Positions 1 through 5,440 of a DNA stretch of 10,389 nucleotides are shown piece after piece. Within the stretch, counting starts at the first letter, position 1, and each line of letters begins with the position of its first letter. The notes below the pieces were generated by a model that searched no databases, was not told the DNA's origin, and saw only the letters and a program-made list of their open reading frames with translations. This stretch comes from Bacteroidota bacterium (GTDB taxonomy: Bacteria > Bacteroidota > Bacteroidia > Flavobacteriales_F > PHOS-HE28), in contig CAUJFM010000375.1 in assembly GCA_963169595.1 (NCBI GenBank), forward strand, positions 1-10,389. The letters are read 5' to 3'. Both the position numbers and the translations under genes were made by a program.

Positions 1-667
1 CCACGCCGCCGTCCATGCGCTGCATGGAGACCAGCTGCAGGTCGCTCACGCGCGGCAGGGTGGTCCGTGTGCCGGTCTCCAGCGCGGTGTGGCCCGGGTG
101 TGAGTCGGCCACGGGCAGGAGCATGAGGCTGACCTCATCCACCAGGCCGAGGTTGAACATGGAGCCGTTGAGGTAGCCGCCGCCTTGCAGCAGCAGTGTG
201 CGGATGGGGAAGAGCTCGGCCAGCCGTTGCATGGCGGCCGCGAGGTCCACGGTGTCCCGGCCGCAGATGAGGTAGGAGATGCGCCGGCGTTGCAGGTAGT
301 GCAGGTAGGCGTCGGTGACCTGCTCGGAGAGCACTTCGATGAGGTGGTCGCCCTCGATGGCGTTGCCGGTCCAGCCGAGTTTGCCGCCGGGGTCGATGGC
401 CACGGCGAAGGTGCTCGCCTGGGGATCGCCGATTAAGTGGTCGCGCGATACGGGCGCGGTGGGTGGCAGCAGTTCGGGTGCCTCGTCGGCGAAGTCCTGT
501 TCCATGGTGACGCGGCCGCATACCCAGCCGTCGGTGGCGAAGGAGCGGTACACCGGATCGAAGCCGGCCTCGGCGGCCTGCCAGGCGCGGCTCGTGCGCC
601 AGGGTGCGGTGAGGATCTTCCCGTTCACCGAGGAGATCATGTGCAGGATGATATGGGGGCGTGGCAT
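1..667 (-). CDS. RibD C-terminal domain / dihydrofolate-reductase-like oxidoreductase, 3' end outside window
   Basis: The minus-strand frame from the ATG at 665-667 is open to the window edge, giving 222 visible residues with no stop, so the C-terminus is missing. Motifs fit the RibD_C reductase fold: SVNGKI at residues 13-18 (family usually S-x-DGKI), a glycine-rich GGGYLNGS stretch at 162-169 and GLVDEVSLMLLP at 174-185, which in this family help form the NADPH pocket. Stand-alone members are pteridine- or flavin-precursor-like reductases or are uncharacterised. There is no deaminase domain, so this is not a full RibD, and I do not assign it to riboflavin synthesis. The start lies 8 bases after the stop of the upstream aldo/keto reductase, so co-transcription is very likely. 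Family assignment is firm; the substrate is unknown. Confidence 0.85.
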   Translation of the reverse strand, partial: MPRPHIILHMISSVNGKILTAPWRTSRAWQAAEAGFDPVYRSFATDGWVCGRVTMEQDFADEAPELLPPTAPVSRDHLIGDPQASTFAVAIDPGGKLGWTGNAIEGDHLIEVLSEQVTDAYLHYLQRRRISYLICGRDTVDLAAAMQRLAELFPIRTLLLQGGGYLNGSMFNLGLVDEVSLMLLPVADSHPGHTALETGTRTTLPRVSDLQLVSMQRMDGGV

Positions 668-675
668 GGCAGGAG

Positions 676-1614
676 TTACCAAGGGAAGTTGTCGGGATCG
701 TTCTGGGCGTTGGTGCGCCGGTCGCTGTTGATGCCGTGGATGACGGACATGTCCACCGGTGAGAGGTCCCGGTCGAAGATGGCGAGGTTCTCCTTCATGT
801 GGGCGATGTTGCGCGAGCGGGTAACGGCGATGAGGCCGCGCTGCATGTGCCACTTCAGGATGATCTGCGCCACACTGCGGCCGTACTTCTTCGCCAGCGT
901 GGCCAGCACGGGGTCGTCCATGTCCTGGCCGTTGCCCAGCGGCGACCACGACTGCGCGGCGATGTCGCGGTAGAGTGTGCGGCCCACGTTCTGCATGTTG
1001 GAGAAGCTGGGGTGCACCTCGATCTGGTTGAGCACCGGCTTCACGCGGGCGTACTTCAACAGGTCGTCGATGTGGTGCATGTTGAAGTTGCTGAGGCCGA
1101 TGGAGCGGATGAGGCCCTTGGCCACGTAGTCCTCCAGGATGGTCCAGGTGTCCTGGATATGGTCCTTCACGGGCCAGTGGATCAGGCACAGATCGATGTA
1201 TTCGCCGCCCAGCTTCTCCAGGCTTTCGTCCAGCGACCGTTGCACCGTGCCATCGCGCATGACTTGCGGGGATACCTTGGTGGTGAGGTACACATCCTTG
1301 CGCGCGATGCCGCTGTCCTTCACTCCCTGGTACACGCCCGCCTCGTTGCCGTAGCCCTGCGCGGTATCGATCAGGCGGTAGCCCACTTCGATGGCCTCGC
1401 GCACATATTGCTCGGGCTTGTCGGTGAGGGTCCAGGTGCCGAAGCCGAGCTGGGGGATGGTGGTGCCATTGTTCAGCTGGATGAGGGGGATGCGGTCGGT
1501 GGTGGTCATGTTTCCGGTGTTGAATGGGAGAAGTGGGGAAGCGGAGGAGATCCTGTGCAGGGCCAGCAGGCCGGCCATGCCGAGCGATGACTTGATGAAG
1601 GTGCTGCGTTCCAT
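676..1614 (-). CDS. Aldo/keto reductase (AKR5/DkgA-like) with extra N-terminal segment
   Basis: A 312-residue NAD(P)H-dependent aldo/keto reductase that would reduce aldehydes or ketones to alcohols. The catalytic tetrad is visible: Asp83 and Tyr88 in GYRLIDTAQGYGNE, Lys113 in LTTK, and His146 in LIHWP. The cofactor-end motif usually written IPKS is VTRS here (264-267), followed by KENL at 274-277, a conservative variant. The first 35 residues are extra compared with cytosolic AKR5 enzymes. They start MERSTFIKSSL and continue into a short hydrophobic run, resembling a degenerate Tat or signal sequence with only one of the two arginines. An internal ATG at 1507-1509 would give a normal 277-residue cytosolic enzyme, so the start is uncertain. 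The gene lies 54 bases after the SDR gene and 8 bases before the RibD-like gene, probably in one operon. Substrate unknown; a DkgA-like role in removing reactive carbonyls is inference. Confidence 0.92.
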   Translation of the reverse strand: MERSTFIKSSLGMAGLLALHRISSASPLLPFNTGNMTTTDRIPLIQLNNGTTIPQLGFGTWTLTDKPEQYVREAIEVGYRLIDTAQGYGNEAGVYQGVKDSGIARKDVYLTTKVSPQVMRDGTVQRSLDESLEKLGGEYIDLCLIHWPVKDHIQDTWTILEDYVAKGLIRSIGLSNFNMHHIDDLLKYARVKPVLNQIEVHPSFSNMQNVGRTLYRDIAAQSWSPLGNGQDMDDPVLATLAKKYGRSVAQIILKWHMQRGLIAVTRSRNIAHMKENLAIFDRDLSPVDMSVIHGINSDRRTNAQNDPDNFPW

Positions 1615-1668
1615 GGTGATGGTCGGGGTGAAAGGATGGTGGTGATGAAAGGACCGGTGTGTTCTTGT

Positions 1669-2430
1669 TCAACGGACGGTGTAGCCGCCATCGGGCGCCA
1701 CCACCTGGCCCACCATGAAGCCCGCACCGTCGCTGCACAACCAGAGCACGGCGCTGGACACTTCCTCGGCCTTGCCCATGCGGCCCAAGGGGATACCCCC
1801 GATGATAGCCGCCATGTGCTCGGGCCGGTCGGCCACGGCGTTGGATACCATGGGCGTGTCGGTGGTTCCGGGGCAGATGCAGTTGATGCGGATGCCGCGA
1901 TGCGCATACTCCAACGCGCTGGCCTTGGTGAGGCCCACCACGCCATGCTTGGCCGCGGTGTACGCGCCCAGGTTCGCCGTGCCCACCAGGCCGCTCTGCG
2001 AGGAGCAGTTCACGATGGCGCCGCTCCCCTGCTCCCGCATGTGCCGCAGCTCGTGCTTCATGCAGTTCCAGATGCCCTTCAGGTTCACCGCGATGGCGCG
2101 GTCGAACTCTTCGCCGCTGGCATCGGCGGTCTCCGCGACGGTGACGTGCGTGCCGGCGTTGTTGTAGGCGTAGTCCAGCCGCCCGAAGGCCGCCACCGTC
2201 CGCTCCACCATGCGGGCCACGTCGGCCTCGCTGGTGACGTCGCAGCGGATGGCGATCGCCTGGTGGCCGGCGTCGGTCAGGGCCTTCGCCGCCCGCTGTA
2301 CCTTTTCTTCGGTATGGTCGGCCAGGGCCACTTTGGCGCCGGCTTCCGCGAACGCTTTCGCCGCCGCGAACCCGATGCCCGATCCGGCGCCCGTGATCAG
2401 CGCCACCTTGCCTTGGAATTCGTTGTACAT
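1669..2430 (-). CDS. Classical short-chain dehydrogenase/reductase (SDR)
   Basis: A 253-residue NAD(P)-dependent oxidoreductase of the classical SDR family, full length for the family (about 250). The Rossmann motif TGAGSGIG is at 13-20. Asp38 at the end of the second beta strand suggests NAD(H) preference. NNAG is at 90-93, and the catalytic set reads Asn116, Ser144, Tyr157 and Lys161 (YTAAK). The CPG...DTPM segment near 186-194 and the C-terminal APDGGY are also typical. There is no signal peptide, so it is cytosolic. It is the first gene of the leftward operon and is read away from the AraC-type regulator, with a promoter-like CACCTTTG 22 bases before the start. Substrate cannot be read; members act on sugars, steroids, hydroxyacyl groups and many other alcohols. 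Confidence 0.95.
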   Translation of the reverse strand: MYNEFQGKVALITGAGSGIGFAAAKAFAEAGAKVALADHTEEKVQRAAKALTDAGHQAIAIRCDVTSEADVARMVERTVAAFGRLDYAYNNAGTHVTVAETADASGEEFDRAIAVNLKGIWNCMKHELRHMREQGSGAIVNCSSQSGLVGTANLGAYTAAKHGVVGLTKASALEYAHRGIRINCICPGTTDTPMVSNAVADRPEHMAAIIGGIPLGRMGKAEEVSSAVLWLCSDGAGFMVGQVVAPDGGYTVR

Positions 2431-2452
2431 GGTCTTCGTCCTTTTGATGAGG

Positions 2453-2460
2453 CAAAGGTG
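2453..2460 (-). promoter_or_regulatory. Putative -7 element of the SDR-AKR-RibD operon
   Basis: On the minus strand the bases read CACCTTTG, matching the Bacteroidota -7 consensus TAnnTTTG at all but the first position. It ends 22 bases before the SDR start codon. I do not see a clear upstream -33 TTG at the usual spacing, so this is a motif match only. Confidence 0.4.
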
Positions 2461-2507
2461 ACCGCATGGAAAGCCGCGACCGGTACGCGGATCACGGGAA
2501 GATGTAA

Positions 2508-2519
2508 CCCGTTCACGGG
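2508..2519. repeat. 12-bp palindrome next to a run of eight G
   Basis: CCCGT and ACGGG form a perfect 5-bp inverted repeat with a two-base centre, in the divergent region between the SDR and AraC-type genes. It merges into eight consecutive G at 2517-2524. It could be a small operator or be chance in GC-rich DNA. Confidence 0.3.
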
Positions 2520-2580
2520 GGGGGTGAAGCCGCGGATGGGCATGGATGAGCTGGTGTGCTGTCCCCTAAGAGACTGTTCC

Positions 2581-2641
2581 GTAAAGTGTGTCAGTCCACC
2601 TTCACCGCTCTTACCACCTTCACCGCTCTCCTCCACTTTAC
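2581..2641. repeat. 16-bp direct repeat (18-bp period) inside an 8-bp inverted repeat; candidate operator
   Basis: CCACCTTCACCGCTCT occurs twice, exactly, at 2596-2611 and 2614-2629. The pair is framed by GTAAAGTG at 2581-2588 and its perfect complement CACTTTAC at 2634-2641. AraC-family regulators often bind direct repeats whose half-sites sit about two helical turns apart, and an 18-bp period is near that. The block ends 20 bases before the AraC-type start and overlaps its promoter-like element, so autoregulation is a reasonable inference. The repeat itself is certain; the function is not. Confidence 0.6.
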
Positions 2642-2646
2642 CTTGC
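2639..2646 (+). promoter_or_regulatory. Putative -7 element of the AraC-family gene
   Basis: TACCTTGC lies 15 bases before the chosen ATG and resembles the elements before the cardiolipin synthase, antiporter and small lipoprotein genes. It overlaps the right arm of the 8-bp inverted repeat, so a protein bound there would block or position RNA polymerase. Weak match to TAnnTTTG (one T short). Confidence 0.3.
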
Positions 2647-2661
2647 ACCATCCGCGAAGGC

Positions 2662-3561
2662 ATGACCAAGTTCCTGAACGTTGACCGCGTATCCGACTAC
2701 GAGCACTACGTGGGCCATGTGGGCACGCATCCGTTGGTGAGCGTGATCCCGTACGCCACGGTGTCACCGATCCGGCACAGCCGCACGAAGTTCAAGGTCT
2801 ACGGCCTGTTCCTGCGGGACGACCGCTTGGAGTCGCTCACCTACGGCATGGGCCGATACGAATACGGCGAGGGCACCTTGATCGCCGTGGCCCCGGGGCA
2901 GGTGGGTGGCGTGGAGGACAACGGCGAATACTTCGAGATCCGCGGTTGGGGCCTGCTCTTCCACCCGGACGTGTTGCGCGGAACGCCGCTGGAGAACCGC
3001 ATGAGCCGCTACAGCTTCTTCGATTATCATGTGAACGAGGCCCTGCACATGACGACCGGGGAACGGGCCACCATCATCAAGTGCCTGGAGCTGCTGCAGG
3101 AGGAACTGCCCCAGGCGGCACGGTTCGGCCGCAACGAGATCGTGGTGAACCTGATCGAGCTGGTGCTGAACCATTGCCGGCGTTTCCACGAGCGGCAGTT
3201 CGCCACGCGCGAGGCGGAGAACAAGGACGTGCTGGTGCGTTTCGAGGAGGCGCTGGTGGCCTACTACCGGGAAGGCAAGCAACTGAAGCAGGGCCTGCCC
3301 ACGGTGAAGTATTGTTCCGACCAGGTGTTCCTCTCCACCAACTACTTCGGCGACCTGGTGAAGAAGCAGACCGGCCGCTCACCGAAGGCCTTCATCCAGG
3401 AGTTCATCATCAACAAGGCCAAGAGCGAGATGATCGCCAGCCGGTCCGTGGGCGATGCGGCGTTCAAGCTCGGCTTTGAATACCCGCAGGCCTTCAGCCG
3501 TTTCTTCAAGCTGCACACCGGGCAAACGCCGCTGGAGTTCGTGAAGGCGCAGGGTGGGTGA
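2662..3561 (+). CDS. AraC-family transcriptional regulator
   Basis: A 299-residue regulator with an N-terminal effector/dimerisation part (about 1-185) and a C-terminal AraC/XylS DNA-binding domain (about 190-296). The first helix-turn-helix covers roughly 213-238 (VFLSTNYFGDLVKKQTGRSP). The second covers 262-290, with the family signature GFEYPQAFSRFFKLHTGQTP, close to the usual GF-x(5)-F-x-R-x-F-K-x(3)-G-x-[ST]-P. The N-terminal half shows no domain I can name. The frame is open far upstream (to 1636), but that part overlaps the SDR gene on the other strand and is not protein-like; the ATG at 2662 gives the usual family length. It is transcribed divergently from the SDR-AKR-RibD operon, which it probably controls. 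The arrangement recalls E. coli YqhC, an AraC-type activator of yqhD and dkgA responding to reactive aldehydes; that comparison is inference. Confidence 0.93.
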   Translation: MTKFLNVDRVSDYEHYVGHVGTHPLVSVIPYATVSPIRHSRTKFKVYGLFLRDDRLESLTYGMGRYEYGEGTLIAVAPGQVGGVEDNGEYFEIRGWGLLFHPDVLRGTPLENRMSRYSFFDYHVNEALHMTTGERATIIKCLELLQEELPQAARFGRNEIVVNLIELVLNHCRRFHERQFATREAENKDVLVRFEEALVAYYREGKQLKQGLPTVKYCSDQVFLSTNYFGDLVKKQTGRSPKAFIQEFIINKAKSEMIASRSVGDAAFKLGFEYPQAFSRFFKLHTGQTPLEFVKAQGG

Positions 3562-3593
3562 TAGAATGGAAAATGTCCGCGAACTTCGGCCCC

Positions 3594-3779
3594 TCATTCC
3601 CCTACGCGCCGCTTCACCGAGTCCGTGGGGCCTGCGATCACCCGTGCGGGTGCCGTGCTGTGAACGCTGTCCCAGTCGATTGCATCGGTGCGGACCGGTT
3701 CCTTTTCTTCTTGGTCCGTGGTGCTGCAGCCGATGAAGAGTACTGCGAGGATCATCGCCGGTGGAAGCAGATCGCGCAT
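3594..3779 (-). CDS. Small putative lipoprotein, 61 aa
   Basis: An unrecognised 61-residue protein. It starts MRDLLPPAMILAVLFIGC: a short charged N-terminus, a hydrophobic stretch (4-17) and a lipobox-like FIGC with Cys18 as the lipidation site. The remainder (43 residues) is polar and charged, beginning STTDQEEKEP, as is usual behind a lipobox. Signal peptidase II processing and attachment to the outer or inner membrane are inferred. The gene is divergent from the cardiolipin synthase gene and convergent with the AraC-type gene (32 bases between stops). A promoter-like TACCTTGG sits 11 bases before the ATG, which supports it being real. Function unknown; a chance ORF is the alternative. Confidence 0.55.
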   Translation of the reverse strand: MRDLLPPAMILAVLFIGCSTTDQEEKEPVRTDAIDWDSVHSTAPARVIAGPTDSVKRRVGE

Positions 3780-3791
3780 GGTAGAAGCATA

Positions 3792-3799
3792 CCAAGGTA
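3792..3799 (-). promoter_or_regulatory. Putative -7 element of the small lipoprotein gene
   Basis: Read on the minus strand the bases are TACCTTGG, 12 bases upstream of the lipoprotein ATG. It closely resembles TACTTTGG before the antiporter gene. It overlaps the left arm of the imperfect inverted repeat in this divergent region. Confidence 0.35.
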
Positions 3800-3829
3800 G
3801 CCATGCGGGAATGATCGCGCATGCCTACC
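3796..3829. repeat. 34-bp imperfect inverted repeat between divergent genes
   Basis: GGTAGCCATGCG (3796-3807) and CGCATGCCTACC (3818-3829) pair at 11 of 12 positions across a 10-base spacer. It sits between the lipoprotein and cardiolipin synthase starts, so it is more likely a protein-binding site or an RNA leader structure than a terminator; no T-run follows. Confidence 0.5.
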
Positions 3830-3864
3830 CCGCTCGCGCAGGGGCTCGGGCAGAGCAGTAGTCC

Positions 3865-3873
3865 TACTTTCGG
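3865..3873 (+). promoter_or_regulatory. Putative -7 element of the cardiolipin synthase gene
   Basis: CTACTTTCGGTGGCCGC here is nearly identical to CTACTTTGGTTGCCGC before the antiporter gene. The core TACTTTCGG ends 19 bases before the ATG at 3893. Finding the element here argues that translation starts at 3893 and not at the upstream in-frame ATG at 3821. Confidence 0.45.
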
Positions 3874-3892
3874 TGGCCGCCCGACCGGTCCC

Positions 3893-5383
3893 ATGCCTTC
3901 TTCTCTTCTCCTCTTGTTCGCCCCTTTGGAAGTGCTGTTCCCCATCGAGCTCAGCACGTTGCTTGCGGTGGCGTACGCCGTGCTGGTGGCGGCTTTGTGC
4001 CTCTTCATCATCGTGGATAGCCGGACGCCGAGCAAAGCGCTGGCCTATGTGCTGCTCGTGGTGGCATTGCCGTTGGTGGGTGCCATCTTCTACCTGTCGG
4101 TGGGGATCAACTACCGCAAGCGCAAGATCTACCGCAAGAAGCTCGACATCGATGAACGCACCTACCCGGAGCTGTTGCAGAGAGCCATCGGATACACGCA
4201 GCAGGTGCGGGCCCAACAGGGCGCGGAGCTCGCGCACTTCGCACCCCTCGCACAGCAACTCGCAGGTGTGTGCCTGCTGTCGCAAGGCAACCGGACGCAC
4301 CTGTTGTGCAACGGCGAATCGAAGTTCCCCGAGGTGCTTGCCGCGCTCGAGGCCGCGCAGCACCACATCCACCTCGAGTACTACATCTTCAACGACGATG
4401 GCATCGGACGGCGGATCGCCGATGTGCTGATGCGCAAGGCGCGTGAAGGGGTGCAGGTCCGGTTCATCTACGACGACTACGGAAGTGCTTCCCTCCGCAG
4501 GGGCTTGGGGAAGGAGCTGCTGGCTGCGGGCGTGGAGGCTTTCCCCTTCCGCAAGATCCTGCTGCTCTTCCTGGCCAATGGCATGAACTACCGCAACCAC
4601 CGCAAGATCATCGTGGTGGACGGCCGCGTGGGCTTCGTGGGCGGCATCAACGTGAGCGACAAGTACATCAATGCGAACGGGCCGGGGCTCTATTGGCGCG
4701 ATGAGCACCTGCGGATCGACGGACCTGCCGTGCTCAGCCTGCAGCACATTTTCCTTACTGACTGGAACTTCTGTTCAGGGCTGCGCATCGCCTTCAACGA
4801 AGCCCACTTCCCGCTGTCGGTGGACGCGATGCCCGGCGAAGTGGTGCAGGTGGTGAGCAGCGGTCCCGATTCCGATCATCCGGACATCCTGTACGCGCTG
4901 GTGCAGGCCATCCTGCTCTCCCGCTCGCACATCCGCCTCACCACGCCCTACTTCATCCCCGACAAGAGCCTGCTCGATGCCTTGTGCATCGCCGCGCGCA
5001 GCGGTGTCACCGTGGACCTGCTGGTGCCCGGCATCTCCGACTCGTGGATCGTGAACACCACCTCGCGGTCGTACTACAGTGAGCTGTTGGCGGTCGGGGT
5101 GCGGATCCATGCCTACCGCAAAGGCTTCGTGCATGCCAAGACCGCCGTGTTCGACGGCCGCGTGGCCATGGTGGGCACGGCCAATCTCGACCACCGCAGC
5201 TTCGACCTGAACTTCGAGGTGAACGCCTTCGTGTACCACGCCGCCCAGGCGGCGGAACTGGCGGCGGAGTTCGATCGCGACCTGCAGGATGCCGACCTGA
5301 TCGATCCTGAACAATGGGCCAAGCGCCCGGTCGCCCAACGTATTGCGGAGCGGATCCTGCACCTCTTCGGTGCGTTGATGTGA
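3893..5383 (+). CDS. cls: Cardiolipin synthase (phospholipase D superfamily, two HKD motifs)
   Basis: A 496-residue membrane enzyme of the ClsA type, which condenses two phosphatidylglycerol molecules into cardiolipin and glycerol at the inner membrane. Two N-terminal membrane segments lie at about 20-42 and 47-71, followed by a basic stretch (YRKRKIYRKK). Two catalytic HKD motifs are intact: His236-x-Lys238-x4-Asp243 (HRKIIVVDGRVGFVGGIN) and His414-x-Lys416-x4-Asp421 (HAKTAVFDGRVAMVGTANLD). Length matches the family (about 480-500). An upstream ATG at 3821 would add 24 residues not typical of a membrane N-terminus and would overlap the promoter-like element and the inverted repeat, so 3893 is preferred. 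The antiporter gene follows after 57 bases on the same strand and seems to have its own promoter. Confidence 0.95.
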   Translation: MPSSLLLLFAPLEVLFPIELSTLLAVAYAVLVAALCLFIIVDSRTPSKALAYVLLVVALPLVGAIFYLSVGINYRKRKIYRKKLDIDERTYPELLQRAIGYTQQVRAQQGAELAHFAPLAQQLAGVCLLSQGNRTHLLCNGESKFPEVLAALEAAQHHIHLEYYIFNDDGIGRRIADVLMRKAREGVQVRFIYDDYGSASLRRGLGKELLAAGVEAFPFRKILLLFLANGMNYRNHRKIIVVDGRVGFVGGINVSDKYINANGPGLYWRDEHLRIDGPAVLSLQHIFLTDWNFCSGLRIAFNEAHFPLSVDAMPGEVVQVVSSGPDSDHPDILYALVQAILLSRSHIRLTTPYFIPDKSLLDALCIAARSGVTVDLLVPGISDSWIVNTTSRSYYSELLAVGVRIHAYRKGFVHAKTAVFDGRVAMVGTANLDHRSFDLNFEVNAFVYHAAQAAELAAEFDRDLQDADLIDPEQWAKRPVAQRIAERILHLFGALM

Positions 5384-5422
5384 GGGGCTCGGGGAGTGAT
5401 CCAGCGAATGGCGGGCAGCCAC

Positions 5423-5430
5423 TACTTTGG
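5423..5430 (+). promoter_or_regulatory. Putative -7 element of the antiporter gene
   Basis: TACTTTGG, followed by TTGCCGC, lies 10 bases before the ATG at 5441. The block copies the one before the cardiolipin synthase gene. Such short spacing implies a very short leader and supports the start at 5441 over the in-frame ATG at 5396. Confidence 0.45.
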
Positions 5431-5440
5431 TTGCCGCTCC

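Noticed and set aside
799..1590. 263-residue plus-strand open frame opposite the aldo/keto reductase
   Set aside because: Its translation is rich in His, Val, Gly and Ala with no motif, while the opposite strand encodes a full AKR with catalytic tetrad. It is a GC-rich shadow.
2596..2629. Possible CRISPR fragment
   Set aside because: Only two 16-bp copies separated by two bases; there is no spacer-length sequence and no cas gene.
1636..2661. Upstream extension of the AraC-type frame by 342 codons
   Set aside because: It overlaps the SDR gene antisense, has shadow-like composition, and the family is about 300 residues, matching the ATG at 2662.
3752..4747. 331-residue minus-strand open frame opposite cardiolipin synthase
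   Set aside because: Low-complexity His/Val/Glu-rich translation; the plus strand carries membrane segments and an HKD motif in the same interval.
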